DNA from: Amycolatopsis sp. NBC_01480
GTDB lineage: Bacteria; Actinomycetota; Actinomycetes; Mycobacteriales; Pseudonocardiaceae
NCBI RefSeq assembly: GCF_036227205.1
Contig: NZ_CP109442.1
Span: 3,596,001-3,660,000, forward strand
Length of the DNA: 64,000 bases
Reading direction: 5' to 3'
In this document: piece after piece, positions 40,928 to 52,290 of the stretch
Numbering within the stretch: the stretch's first letter is position 1
Layout of the letters: each line of letters starts with the position of its first letter
Made by a program: the position numbers and the translations under genes
The notes under the pieces: generated by a model
What the model saw: only the letters and a program-made list of their open reading frames with translations
What the model was told of the DNA's origin: nothing
Databases searched by the model: none

Positions 40928-42889
40928 GTGACGCGCCCAGACTTCGCCGCACCCCACTGGCTGGTCCAGCTCCTGCGCCCGAAACCGGTGCCCGTCCCGT
41001 GGAACATGGTGGCCCGCGCGGTGATCGCACTGGCGACACCGCTGGCCGTCGCGTACGCGGCCGGGGACATCGCCGTCGGCGCGCTGATCTCGACGGGCGC
41101 CCTGCCGGCGGTGCTGTCCGAGGCCTCGGGCCCGTACCGCTACCGCGCCCGCCGGCTGGGCGGCGCGACGCTCGCGGCCGCCGCGGGATACCTGGTCGGG
41201 CTGCTGACCGGAGGCTCGCCGGCCTGGTCGATCCCGGCGGTCGTGCTGGTCGCGGCCGTCTCGGCGCTGATCAGCGCGGCCGGCAGCAACGCTTCGGTGG
41301 CGGCGCTGCAGATGTTCGTCTTCTGCGTGCTCGGCACCGCCCAGCACGCGACCGGCCTGCGCGTGGAGGTGCTGTTCGGCTACTTCTGCGCGGGCGCGGC
41401 CTGGAGCCTGCTGGTCGCGCTGGTGACGTGGACCGTGCGCGCCACCAGCTCCGAGCGCACGGCCGTCGCGCACGTCTACATCGAGCTGGCCGCCATGCTG
41501 TCGGCCACCGACGAACCGACCTCGCGCGCCGCCCGCAACCAGCTCACGACAGCCATGAACACCGCGTACGACCGCCTGCTGACGGCCCGTTCGTGGCTGT
41601 CCGGCCGCGACGCCGCGTATCGGCGGCTGCTGAACCAGCTGTCCGCCACCACTCCCGCCGTGGAGGCTTCGGTCGCGCTGGTGAACGCCGGTCGCCGGCC
41701 GCCCGGCGAGGCCATCGAGTACCTCACGGGCGTCGCCGCTTCGGTGCTGGCGACCCAGCCGTTGCCGCCTCCGCCGACGGCGCCCGAAGAAGACGCCGAC
41801 CCGGTGCTGAAGGCGTTGTACGCGGGCCTCGCGCGTATCGAGAAGGGCGACGATCGGCAGCGTCGCGCGGTTGTTTCGCCGTACCGCCGGGTGCGGGAGT
41901 GGGCGAGTTCGCTCGTGTCCGGCCCGCTGACCTGGGTCGCCGCGCTGCGGCTGACGGTATGCGTGGCCGTGGCCGAGGTGGTGGGGCTACTGGTGCCGTT
42001 TGAGCGGACGTACTGGATCACGTTGACGGTCGGCGTCGTGCTGAAGCCGGACTTCGGCTCGGTCTTCGGCCGTGCGGTGCTGCGCGGGCTGGGCACAGTG
42101 GCGGGTGTCGGGCTGGGCGCGGCGGTGCTCGCGGTGGGCGCGCGCGGCTGGCTGCTGGTGGCGTTGATCGCGCTGTTCGCCGGCGGCGCCGCGGTGGGGA
42201 AGGTGCGCAATTACGGCATGCTCGGCACCTTCGTGACGCCGTTGATCATCCTGCAGATGGACCTCGCGCACACCGGCAGCTGGGCGGTGGTGCTCGCGCG
42301 GCTGCTCGACACGGTCGTGGGCTGCTTGATCGTGCTGGTGGTCGGCTACCTGCTCTGGCCGGGCTCACGCCGTCCGCAGGTCGGCGGCCGGCTCGCGGAC
42401 AGCTTCGACACGGTGGCGTCGTACGTCCGCACCGCGCTGGTGGTTTCGCCTTCGGGAGAGGCGCGACTGGCCCGTTCGCGCGCCCGCCGCGCCGCCTACC
42501 GCGCGCTGTCGGACCTGCGGACGGCGTTCCAGCAGGTGATCGTGGAGCCCTCGCCGGCGGGACGGCAGGCCGTGGCGTGGTGGCCGGTGATCGCGGGGCT
42601 GGAACGCGTGACGGACGCCGTCACGGAAGTCGGGGTGACCCTCGGCCGGGACGTGCCGCCGCCGTCACCCGAGGATGTTTCCCTGCTGACGGCCGCCTTG
42701 GCCGAGCTGGGCGCGGCCGTGCGCGAACAACGCGATCCGGCGTCGGTCCCCCTGCCGGACGGCGACCAGCTCTCCGGCGTCGTCGACCAGCTGGGCACGA
42801 CCTTCGACGCGGTCCGCGGCCCGGACCTGGTGGAACGCACCCCGTCCCGGCTGGTGCGGCGGTTCCTGCCGTACCACCGGCGCACCTGA
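40928..42889 (+). CDS. FUSC-family membrane protein (aromatic acid exporter type)
   Basis: 653 residues, GTG start. Two blocks of about six membrane helices (residues 30-170 and 345-480) separated by a cytosolic helical region and followed by a C-terminal cytosolic domain. The second block begins PFERTYWITLTVGVVLKPDFGSVFGRAVLRGLGTVAGVG, the fusaric-acid-resistance motif. Predicted efflux of aromatic or organic acids. Followed by a 22-bp hairpin. Confidence 0.88.
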   Translation: MTRPDFAAPHWLVQLLRPKPVPVPWNMVARAVIALATPLAVAYAAGDIAVGALISTGALPAVLSEASGPYRYRARRLGGATLAAAAGYLVGLLTGGSPAWSIPAVVLVAAVSALISAAGSNASVAALQMFVFCVLGTAQHATGLRVEVLFGYFCAGAAWSLLVALVTWTVRATSSERTAVAHVYIELAAMLSATDEPTSRAARNQLTTAMNTAYDRLLTARSWLSGRDAAYRRLLNQLSATTPAVEASVALVNAGRRPPGEAIEYLTGVAASVLATQPLPPPPTAPEEDADPVLKALYAGLARIEKGDDRQRRAVVSPYRRVREWASSLVSGPLTWVAALRLTVCVAVAEVVGLLVPFERTYWITLTVGVVLKPDFGSVFGRAVLRGLGTVAGVGLGAAVLAVGARGWLLVALIALFAGGAAVGKVRNYGMLGTFVTPLIILQMDLAHTGSWAVVLARLLDTVVGCLIVLVVGYLLWPGSRRPQVGGRLADSFDTVASYVRTALVVSPSGEARLARSRARRAAYRALSDLRTAFQQVIVEPSPAGRQAVAWWPVIAGLERVTDAVTEVGVTLGRDVPPPSPEDVSLLTAALAELGAAVREQRDPASVPLPDGDQLSGVVDQLGTTFDAVRGPDLVERTPSRLVRRFLPYHRRT

Positions 42890-42894
42890 ACCGG

Positions 42895-42940
42895 CTCGTG
42901 AGTGTTCGGGACGGTTAGAACCGTCCCGAACACTCACGAG
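42895..42940. terminator. 22-bp perfect hairpin between convergent genes
   Basis: CTCGTGAGTGTTCGGGACGG plus TT (42895-42916), 2-base spacer, then the exact complement (42919-42940). Lies between the FUSC stop and the antitoxin-like stop and can terminate both. From memory, hairpins with this GTGAGTGTTCGGGACGGTT arm recur in Amycolatopsis genomes. Confidence 0.8.
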
Positions 42941-42942
42941 TC

Positions 42943-43176
42943 TTACGGCTGCTGCGGCGGGGCGGCCGGCGGCTGGTCGCCCTCGCCGGGCTTGCCGCTG
43001 AACTTGTCCAGGAAGTCCTTGGCCTTCTCGACCCCGCCGTCGATCTTGGAGTCCTGCCCGTCGAACTTGGACTTCGCGAAGCCGGCGGCCTTGTCGAGGC
43101 CTTCCTCGATCTTGTCGCCGTGCTCGCGCAGGGCGTCCTGGGCCTTGTTCTTGATCTCGTCGAAGTTGATGCCCAT
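42943..43176 (-). CDS. MT0933-like antitoxin-family protein
   Basis: 77 residues from ATG 43176 (GGGGAG upstream). Charged amphipathic helices: MGINFDEIKNKAQDALREHG, KIEEGLDKAAGFAKSKF, GGVEKAKDFLDKF, then a Pro/Gln tail. This is the CsbD-like/MT0933 antitoxin pattern annotated across actinobacteria. No toxin gene is adjacent, so a stress-related or unknown role is as likely. Confidence 0.75.
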   Translation of the reverse strand: MGINFDEIKNKAQDALREHGDKIEEGLDKAAGFAKSKFDGQDSKIDGGVEKAKDFLDKFSGKPGEGDQPPAAPPQQP

Positions 43177-43254
43177 CGCTTCGCTCCCCAATCCGGATGC
43201 AGAGGAGCCTTATCGTCACACAGGCCGGGCGCCAGGCAAATCGGTCGCGACGGG

Positions 43255-44232
43255 TCAGTTGACTTCGCCGACGGCGACGTCCTCGTCCAGGGAAGTGATG
43301 TGCCCGCCGCGTTCGCCGAGGGCGATGAGGCCGTCGCGGGCGTCCGGGGCGGTCAGGTTGATGCGGACGCCGGAGCGGGCGGCGTCGCGGGCGGCCGAGA
43401 GGGCCAGCGCGCCTTCGTGGCCCGCGTTGATCGTCGCGGCCAGGCCGCCGGTCGAGGCGAGGGAGCCGCGCGCCGCGCCGAGCCGGCCGAGGGCCTCGTC
43501 GACGATCGGGAGCAGCGCGTCACGGTTGCCTTCGGTCATGGCGCGGACCAGCTCGGGTGACGTGCCGGCGACGCGGGTGCCGTCGCGGTACGAGCCCGCC
43601 GCCAGCGACATCGCCAGCGGGCCGCCCTGCGCGCCGACCGTCGCGAGGATCGCGGCGAACAGGTGCGGCAGGTGCGAGATCCGGGCGACCGCCTCGTCGT
43701 GCGAGTCCGCGGGCAGCGGCACGGCGAACGCGCCGACGTCCAGCACCAGCCGCGTCACCTCCGCCCACGCCTCGAGGTCCGTCTCCTCCTCGACGCCGAC
43801 CACCCAGGCGGCGCCCTGGAACAGCGTCTCTTCGCCGGCCAGCCAGCCCGATTCGGCGGTCCCGGTCATCGGGTGCCCGCCCACGTAACGCGTGTACGGC
43901 GCCCGCCGCCGCACGGCGTCCAGCATCGGGCCCTTCACGCTGACGACGTCGGTCAGCAGGCAGTGCGCCGCGTGCTGCGCGACCAGCCGCAGCAGGTTCT
44001 CGACCGCGGGCAGCGGCACGGCCAGCACGACGACGGCGTCGGCCGCCGCGGCCCGGTGCAGCGCGGCCTCCACGTCGGTGGTCACGTCGTAGCCGGCGCG
44101 GCTCGCGGCGTCGGCGTCCACTTCGGACACCGCCGCGCCCCACGTCGTCCTGCCGCTCGCCGCCGAGGCCCGCAGCAGCGAACCGCCGATGAGCCCGAGC
44201 CCGATCACGCATACGTCTCGCACGGGGGCCAT
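43255..44232 (-). CDS. tyrA: Prephenate dehydrogenase
   Basis: 325 residues from ATG 44232. NAD(P)-binding GLGLIGGSLLRA (about 11-22), DVVSVKGPM, YVGGHPMTGTAESGW with the catalytic His, and the helical TyrA dimerisation region with HLPHLFAA. Converts prephenate to 4-hydroxyphenylpyruvate for tyrosine synthesis. No ACT domain. Monocistronic in appearance. Confidence 0.93.
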   Translation of the reverse strand: MAPVRDVCVIGLGLIGGSLLRASAASGRTTWGAAVSEVDADAASRAGYDVTTDVEAALHRAAAADAVVVLAVPLPAVENLLRLVAQHAAHCLLTDVVSVKGPMLDAVRRRAPYTRYVGGHPMTGTAESGWLAGEETLFQGAAWVVGVEEETDLEAWAEVTRLVLDVGAFAVPLPADSHDEAVARISHLPHLFAAILATVGAQGGPLAMSLAAGSYRDGTRVAGTSPELVRAMTEGNRDALLPIVDEALGRLGAARGSLASTGGLAATINAGHEGALALSAARDAARSGVRINLTAPDARDGLIALGERGGHITSLDEDVAVGEVN

Positions 44233-44254
44233 CCTGCCAGTGCGAGCCACCGGA

Positions 44255-46849
<2,595 letters not shown>

Positions 46850-46852
46850 CTA

Positions 46853-46866
46853 TGCAACTAGTTGCA
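46853..46866. promoter_or_regulatory. Candidate PadR operator
   Basis: TGCAACTAGTTGCA, a perfect 14-bp palindrome, followed by AGTGCAACGGAGTGCAA with further TGCAA half-sites (to about 46881). Sits between divergent padR and patatin genes. Resembles PadR operators (ATGT-type differ), so assignment is by position. Confidence 0.55.
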
Positions 46867-46949
46867 GTGCAACGGAGTGCAAGCCACGTCACCCGGCCGG
46901 GTGGGGCAAAACGGGTCGACGAATCGCGCGAAACGACCAGGATGGGATC

Positions 46950-47879
46950 GTGCACCCGGTACTCGAACTGATCACCGAACGACTGGCGACGGGCAGTGTT
47001 CCGGGACAGCGAACGGATTCCCGCCGCCTCGCGCTGGCGATCGAGGGCGGCAGCAGCCGCGGCACCTACTCCAGCGGCATGGTCCTGGCGCTCGACGAAC
47101 TGGGCGCGACCCCCGCGTTCGACGCCGTCTACGGCTCCTCGGCCGGCGCGCTGAACGGCGCCTGGCTGCTCTGCGGCCGCTCCCAGACGGGCGTGCGGAC
47201 CTGGTGGAACCCGACCGTCATGCGGCGGATCATCAACCCGCTGCACACCCTGCGCGGGCGCGCGGTGATCGACCTGGAGTACCTGGTGCACCAGGTCTAC
47301 TCGGTGCTGGAGCCGATGGACTTCCCGGCGATCCTGGCCAATCCCGTCTCGTTCCACCCGCTGGCCACCGACGCGGACACCGGCGAATCCACCGATCTGT
47401 ACCCGTTCATCGACGACGTCGACGGGATCAAGACCGCGCTCGCCGCCTCCTCCTGCATGCCCGTGCTGGCCGGCCCGCCGATCGCGATGGGCGGGCGCCG
47501 GTTCGTCGACGCGGGGGTCGCGGAGCCACTGCCGTTCCGCACCGCGCTGGCCCAGGGCGCGACCGACGTGCTCGTGCTGCGGACCCGCCGCGAGGACGAG
47601 ATCCCGGTGCGGCCCCCGCGCGTGCAGGACGTGGTCGTGCCGCGGTTCCTGCGCCGCCAGGCGCCCGGCACGATCAAAGCGTGGCGCGAGCAGTACGAAC
47701 GCGATCTCGAGGACGAGCGGATGCTCCGCGAGGACCCGCGCTTGGTGAGCGTCCGGCCCCCGGCGGGCTCCCCGGACGTCGGCGCGTTGGAACGCGATCC
47801 CGCCGTGCTGCGCCGCGCCGTCGAGCTGGGCCTGGAAGCCGTGTACGCCGCGCTTAAGTTGCTGCGTAAGGCTTCTTAG
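46950..47879 (+). CDS. Patatin-like phospholipase
   Basis: 309 residues from GTG 46950. Oxyanion motif GGSSRGTYSSG, nucleophile GSSAGALNG (G-x-S-x-G), and catalytic Asp in RRFVDAGVAEPLP (D-A-G in place of D-G-G). Ser-Asp dyad lipid acyl hydrolase, YjjU-like. No signal peptide. Divergent from padR. Five bases separate its stop from the next gene, which points the other way. Confidence 0.9.
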   Translation: MHPVLELITERLATGSVPGQRTDSRRLALAIEGGSSRGTYSSGMVLALDELGATPAFDAVYGSSAGALNGAWLLCGRSQTGVRTWWNPTVMRRIINPLHTLRGRAVIDLEYLVHQVYSVLEPMDFPAILANPVSFHPLATDADTGESTDLYPFIDDVDGIKTALAASSCMPVLAGPPIAMGGRRFVDAGVAEPLPFRTALAQGATDVLVLRTRREDEIPVRPPRVQDVVVPRFLRRQAPGTIKAWREQYERDLEDERMLREDPRLVSVRPPAGSPDVGALERDPAVLRRAVELGLEAVYAALKLLRKAS

Positions 47880-47883
47880 CGGG

Positions 47884-48357
47884 TCAGGCGGTTTGCGGCT
47901 GGCGGTTCGCGCGCTGCTGCACCACGAGCCGCTGCGCGCCCAGGGTGACGGCGAGGTAGAGCAGGATCGACGCGTTGCCCAGGCCCTTCACCGGGCTGTT
48001 GGCGTCGATCACGAAGTCGAGGCCGAGGTGCACGGCGATGGCGGCGATCCACAGCACCACGGTCAGCCACGTGCCCTGGCGCCAGAGCTGGCCGTCGGCG
48101 CGCCACAGCCGCACCGTGTAGGCCCGCACGACCCCGAAGAGCACGGCGACGAGGAGACTTCCGGCCAGCAGGGCGATCGCCGTCGGGGAGGGGCTGCCGC
48201 TCTTGAAGAACGCGGCCAGCGCGACCACCCCGAGCACTGCGAGGATCAGCACCACGGTCGGCTTGCGGTCCTCGCGCACCAGCCGCTGCTGCACCTGCCG
48301 CCACAGCAGCCAGGCCAGCACGACGAGCCCGATGACGATGTTGGTGACGCTGTTCAT
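47884..48357 (-). CDS. Multi-span membrane protein of unknown function
   Basis: 157 residues from ATG 48357, about four or five membrane helices (IVIGLVVLAWLLWRQVQQR, VVLILAVLGVVALAAF, AIALLAGSLLVAVLFGVVRAY, WLTVVLWIAAIAVHLGLDFVI, ASILLYLAVTLGAQRL). Resembles DUF1453/CcdC-type four-helix membrane proteins of actinomycetes. No catalytic motif seen. Confidence 0.75.
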   Translation of the reverse strand: MNSVTNIVIGLVVLAWLLWRQVQQRLVREDRKPTVVLILAVLGVVALAAFFKSGSPSPTAIALLAGSLLVAVLFGVVRAYTVRLWRADGQLWRQGTWLTVVLWIAAIAVHLGLDFVIDANSPVKGLGNASILLYLAVTLGAQRLVVQQRANRQPQTA

Positions 48358-48448
48358 CCCCGGTGCCTCTCCCCGCGATCCCTTGCCGGACACCAAAGTG
48401 CCAGCTCGCGGGGCGACGCGCGTCAACCCTGGGATTGAACCTGCCAGG

Positions 48449-49297
48449 TCAGAGCGAGGGCTTGCGCGCCACGCCGCCGATCACGCGGGACTCCGAAGGG
48501 GTCTTCTTGAACACCGTCGCCTTGTCCGGGTGCCACGCCGGCGCGTAGACCAGCCCGGGCTTGAGCAGCGGCCAGCCGCCGAAGAAGCGTTCGAACTCGG
48601 CCATCGTGCGCAGCACACCGGGGTTGGTGGTGGACTCGTAGTACTCCAGCAGGTCGGCCAGGGCCTGGCGTTCGTCGTCGTCGACCGGGTTCTCGTTGGT
48701 CATCTGCGAAAGCACCAGCAGCGAGCCGGGGGCGAGGCGGTGCCGGTAGTACGCCAGCAGGCCGTCCGGGTCCTGGTCGTCCTTGATGAAGTGCAGCACG
48801 GCGTTGACGATCAGGGCGATCGGGCGGCGGACGTCGATCACGTCGGAGTCCATCACGCGGTCCCACAGCTCTTCGGGCTGCAGCAGGTCCGCGGCGATCG
48901 CCTCGTGCCGCTCCGGGTCGGCGGTGTCGGCGAGCAGGATCTGGGAGTGGGCCAGCGCGACGGGCTCGTTGTCGATGTAGAGCACGTGGGCGTCGTGCTC
49001 CGGGCGCTCCTCGTCGGCGACCTCGTGCACGTTGCCCGCCGTCGGCAGGCCGGAGCCGATGTCGACGAACTGGTGCACGCCGGCGCGCACGCACTGGCGC
49101 ACGGCGCGGCCGAGGAACTGCCGGCTGGTCATGCAGTAGTCGCCCATCAGCGGCAGCCGCGCGCGCACTTTCTCGGCGAACTCGCGGTCGATGGCCCAGT
49201 TCGTCGAACCGCCGATGAAGTAGTCGTAGATCCGCGCCGCCGACGGTCGGTCGAGGCTGCTTTCCACGGCTCGCAGGGCTTCGTCTCGTTCGATCAT
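48449..49297 (-). CDS. SAM-dependent methyltransferase, PF04672 (DUF574) type
   Basis: 282 residues from ATG 49297 (GAGGA upstream). Starts with SSLDRPSAARIYDYFIGGSTNWAIDR, the actinobacterial family hallmark; SAM site HQFVDIGSGLPTAGNVHE, then VLYIDNEPVALAH. Streptomyces homologs are abundant, often next to regulators. Target unknown. Confidence 0.9.
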   Translation of the reverse strand: MIERDEALRAVESSLDRPSAARIYDYFIGGSTNWAIDREFAEKVRARLPLMGDYCMTSRQFLGRAVRQCVRAGVHQFVDIGSGLPTAGNVHEVADEERPEHDAHVLYIDNEPVALAHSQILLADTADPERHEAIAADLLQPEELWDRVMDSDVIDVRRPIALIVNAVLHFIKDDQDPDGLLAYYRHRLAPGSLLVLSQMTNENPVDDDERQALADLLEYYESTTNPGVLRTMAEFERFFGGWPLLKPGLVYAPAWHPDKATVFKKTPSESRVIGGVARKPSL

Positions 49298-49355
49298 GGC
49301 CGTCCTCACCGCTCGCTTCGCGAACCCATGCTAACCACGGGGCGCGGCGGCTGGA

Positions 49356-49829
49356 TCAGGCCGGGCTCAACGATTCCCGGTACGCGTTGACGGACGCGGT
49401 CAACTGGTCCATCGCGGCGCGCATCCGGCCCAGCGTCTTGGCGTCGAAGCCCATCGCGGCACCGATGTGCGGCGGGATCTGCTCGGCCTTCGCGCGCAGG
49501 GCGTTGCCGTCCTCGGTGAGGGTGATGCGCACGGAACGCTCGTCGTCGGCCTGGCGGTCACGGCGTACGAGGCCGGCCTTCTCCAGCCGCTTGAGCAGTG
49601 GCGAGAGCGTGCCGGAGTCGAGGTTCAGCGCGGCGCCGAGTTCCTTGACCTGCTGCCGGTCGTGCTCCCACAGGGCCAGCATGACCAGGTACTGCGGATA
49701 GGTGAGGTCGAGCGGCTCGAGCAGGGTCCGGTAGAGCGACGTCACCGCCCGCGATGCCGAGTACAGCCCGAAGCAGAGCTGGTCGTCGAGCAGCAGCGAA
49801 CCGGTTTCGCCGTGGTCCTGGTCGGTCAT
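49356..49829 (-). CDS. MarR-family regulator, OhrR-like with redox cysteine
   Basis: 157 residues. SLLLDDQLCFGLYSASRAVT places a lone N-terminal Cys (about residue 19) as in the peroxide sensor OhrR; the winged helix is LTYPQYLVMLALWEHDRQQVKELGAALNLDSGTLSPLLKRLEKAGLVRRDR. Divergent from an alpha/beta hydrolase gene, with a perfect 15-bp palindrome in between. No ohr gene is adjacent. Senses organic peroxide or related thiol oxidants by family analogy. Confidence 0.9.
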   Translation of the reverse strand: MTDQDHGETGSLLLDDQLCFGLYSASRAVTSLYRTLLEPLDLTYPQYLVMLALWEHDRQQVKELGAALNLDSGTLSPLLKRLEKAGLVRRDRQADDERSVRITLTEDGNALRAKAEQIPPHIGAAMGFDAKTLGRMRAAMDQLTASVNAYRESLSPA

Positions 49830-49929
49830 GGGGATCCTCCGTCCCTGCTGGAACGCTCCATCCTCCCCTCAGTGCGCCGATGAGGGCAACTCAAGTGCCT
49901 TATATCTCATCGAGAGCACTTTGATTGTG

Positions 49930-49944
49930 CACAACTTAGTTGTG
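49930..49944. promoter_or_regulatory. OhrR-type operator
   Basis: CACAACTTAGTTGTG (perfect palindrome around 49937), overlapping TTGTGCACAA (49925-49934). Located in the AT-richer gap between divergent ohrR-like and hydrolase genes; similar in form to OhrR boxes with CAA/TTG half-sites. Confidence 0.65.
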
Positions 49945-49984
49945 AGCTAACTTCAACTCATCATCCGTTCCCGAGGAGGCAGAA

Positions 49985-50947
49985 ATGACCGCCAATCCGA
50001 AGAACCTGATCCTGGAACCGGCCGCGCAGGCGTTCGCCGAGGCGACCAGCGAGCCCCCGTTCCTCTTCCAGCTCCCGCCGGCCGAGGGCCGCAAGGCCGT
50101 GGACGGGGTGCAGGACGGCGACGTCGTCATGGCGCCCGCCGACATCGAGGTGCTGACCGTCCGGGGCGGACCGAACGGCGAGGTCGAGGTCCGCATCGTG
50201 AAGCCCGAGGGCGTGACCGGCGACCTGCCCGTGCTCGTCTACCTCCACGGCGCCGGCTGGGTTTTCGGCGACTTCCACACCCACGAGCGGCTGGTCCGCG
50301 AACTCGCGGCCGGCACCGGCGCGGCCGTGGTTTTCCCGGAATACAGCCGTTCCCCCGAAGCGCGCTACCCGGTCGCCATCGAGGAGAACTACGCCGCGGT
50401 CCAGTGGGTCGTGCGGCACGGCGCGGAGAAGGGGCTCGACCCCACGCGCATCGCGATCGCGGGTGACTCGGTCGGCGGGAACATGACGGCGGCGCTGACC
50501 CTGATGGCCAAGGAGCGCGGTGACGTCAGCTTCTTGCAGCAGGTGCTCTTCTACCCGGTCACCGACGCGAGCTTCGACACCGAGTCGTACCACGAGTTCG
50601 CCGAGGGCTACTTCCTCGCGCGCGAGGGCATGAAGTGGTTCTGGGACCAGTACACGACCGACGAGGCGCAGCGCGCGGAGATCACCGCGTCGCCACTGCG
50701 GGCGTCCTTGGAGCAGCTCACCGGGCTGCCGCCGGCGCTCGTGATCACCGGTCAGGCGGACGTGCTCCGTGACGAGGGCGAGGCGTACGCGGCCAAGCTG
50801 CGCCAGGCCGGCGTCGCGGTGACGGCGGTCCGGTACCAGGCCGTGATCCACGACTTCGTGATGGTCAACGCGCTGCGCGAGACGCACGCCGCCGAGGCCG
50901 CGATCACGCAGGCGATCACCGTGCTGCGGCGCGCTTTCGGCAACTGA
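49985..50947 (+). CDS. Alpha/beta hydrolase fold-3 (HSL family) esterase
   Basis: 320 residues from ATG 49985 (GAGGAGG upstream). HSL motif VYLHGAGWVFGD (HGGG variant HGAG), nucleophile GDSVGGN (Ser about residue 163), Asp in ITGQADVLRDEGEAY, His in VIHDF. Carboxylesterase of small acyl substrates. Probably controlled by the divergent OhrR-like repressor. Confidence 0.9.
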   Translation: MTANPKNLILEPAAQAFAEATSEPPFLFQLPPAEGRKAVDGVQDGDVVMAPADIEVLTVRGGPNGEVEVRIVKPEGVTGDLPVLVYLHGAGWVFGDFHTHERLVRELAAGTGAAVVFPEYSRSPEARYPVAIEENYAAVQWVVRHGAEKGLDPTRIAIAGDSVGGNMTAALTLMAKERGDVSFLQQVLFYPVTDASFDTESYHEFAEGYFLAREGMKWFWDQYTTDEAQRAEITASPLRASLEQLTGLPPALVITGQADVLRDEGEAYAAKLRQAGVAVTAVRYQAVIHDFVMVNALRETHAAEAAITQAITVLRRAFGN

Positions 50948-50978
50948 AGCCGGGCTTGGCGGATCGCCCTCGTTTTCG

Positions 50979-50994
50979 TGTGACGCGAGTCACC
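50979..50994 (+). promoter_or_regulatory. Candidate Crp-type site
   Basis: TGTGACGCGAGTCACC matches TGTGA-N6-TCACA at nine of ten half-site positions. It is 83 bases upstream of the esterase-like gene at 51077. Compare the exact match ahead of the hydrogenase operon. Confidence 0.4.
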
Positions 50995-51076
50995 TGATCA
51001 CAACGAGGGGGGTCCGCCAAACGTGTTATTAGTACAGCGGGTCCCGCCTTCCGGGCACGCGTCCTGGAGGTTTCCC

Positions 51077-52288
51077 GTGCACTTGAGCAGCATCCGGCTG
51101 GACTCGCCGGTCGAGCTGGGCGTCATCGCCGCGCTGGCGGTGCTGGCGGTCATCGCCGTGCCGTGGTTCTGGGACCGCTGGCGCAAGCGCAAGCAGCTCG
51201 GCCGCAGCGCGACGGTGCTGACCGCCGTGGTGCTCGTGGTGGTCAGCCTCGCGATGACGGGCAACCTGATCGGCGGCTTCTTCCCGACGGTCGGCGCGCT
51301 GGTCGGCACCGGCGCGTACTCCTCCGACGGCACCGACGCCGAGGGCGGCGACAACGGCGCGGACCTCGACCAGCTGCGCGACGCCGGCGCGATGCACGCG
51401 AAGGCCGGCAAGGGGACCGTCGTGCACATGAAGGTCACCGGCCGCCGGACCGGGCTCAGCCGCGACGCCGTGGTCTACCTGCCGCCGCAGTACTTCGACC
51501 CGGCGTACCGCACGCTGCGCTTCCCGGCGATCGAGTGGATCCCGAACTACCCGTCCGGGCCCGAGGTCGCCGCGATCTACAAGCTGCCGGACCATCTCGA
51601 CGAGGCGATCAAGAAGCACGCCCTGCCGCCGACCGTCGTGGTCGTCCCGGACCCCACGGGTCAGCCGAAGATCGGGCACGACACCGAATGCGTCGACGAG
51701 GTCAACGGCACGCCCAACGACACCTACCTCTCCGCGGACGTGCGCGAGTGGGCCATCCAGCGGCTCGGCCTCAACCCGGACCGGCGCGCGTGGACCATCG
51801 CGGGCTGGTCGTCCGGCGGTTATTGCGCGATGAACATGGTCACGCGCCACCCGCAGTGGTTCGGCCAGGCCGTGAGCGTCGGCGGGTACGACAAGGCCCA
51901 GGCCAACGACGGCCAGACCGAGGACCTGTTCCACGGCCGTCGCGACATCGACGACGCGAACAACGTGCGCCTGAACGTCCGCCTGCACCCGTCGCCGGTG
52001 GAAATCCTCGCGGTCGCGGGGAGCCAGGAGAAGTACGAGAGCTTCGCGATCGGCCAGATCCACCAGGCCGCCCAGGCTCCGGTCCGGGTGTACTCGTGGG
52101 AGATCCCGGACGCGGGCCACAACATGAACACGTTCAAGTCGCAGCTGCCCGACCTGCTGGCGTGGATCGGCGAGCGCATCCCCGGGCCCGCGCTGGTCGG
52201 CCGGCACGTCGACGTCACCGGCGGGGTGCGGCCGTGGCCGCTGCCGGCCACGGGCGCGCGCGGCGGGCTGACGGCGATGGAGCAGTGA
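51077..52288 (+). CDS. Membrane-anchored esterase D/antigen 85-like hydrolase
   Basis: 403 residues from GTG 51077 with GGAGG six bases upstream. Two to three N-terminal membrane helices (LGVIAALAVLAVIAVPWFW; ATVLTAVVLVVVSLAM; region GGFFPTVGALVG) followed by an external alpha/beta hydrolase domain: nucleophile in IAGWSSGGYCAMN, His in DAGHNMNTFK. Resembles mycolyltransferase-like Esterase (PF00756) proteins of mycolate-less actinomycetes. Stop lies two bases from the convergent beta-lactamase-like gene. Confidence 0.87.
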   Translation: MHLSSIRLDSPVELGVIAALAVLAVIAVPWFWDRWRKRKQLGRSATVLTAVVLVVVSLAMTGNLIGGFFPTVGALVGTGAYSSDGTDAEGGDNGADLDQLRDAGAMHAKAGKGTVVHMKVTGRRTGLSRDAVVYLPPQYFDPAYRTLRFPAIEWIPNYPSGPEVAAIYKLPDHLDEAIKKHALPPTVVVVPDPTGQPKIGHDTECVDEVNGTPNDTYLSADVREWAIQRLGLNPDRRAWTIAGWSSGGYCAMNMVTRHPQWFGQAVSVGGYDKAQANDGQTEDLFHGRRDIDDANNVRLNVRLHPSPVEILAVAGSQEKYESFAIGQIHQAAQAPVRVYSWEIPDAGHNMNTFKSQLPDLLAWIGERIPGPALVGRHVDVTGGVRPWPLPATGARGGLTAMEQ

Positions 52289-52290
52289 AG

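Noticed and set aside
42943..43176. Toxin-antitoxin module
   Set aside because: Only the antitoxin-like gene is present; both neighbours are metabolic or transport genes.
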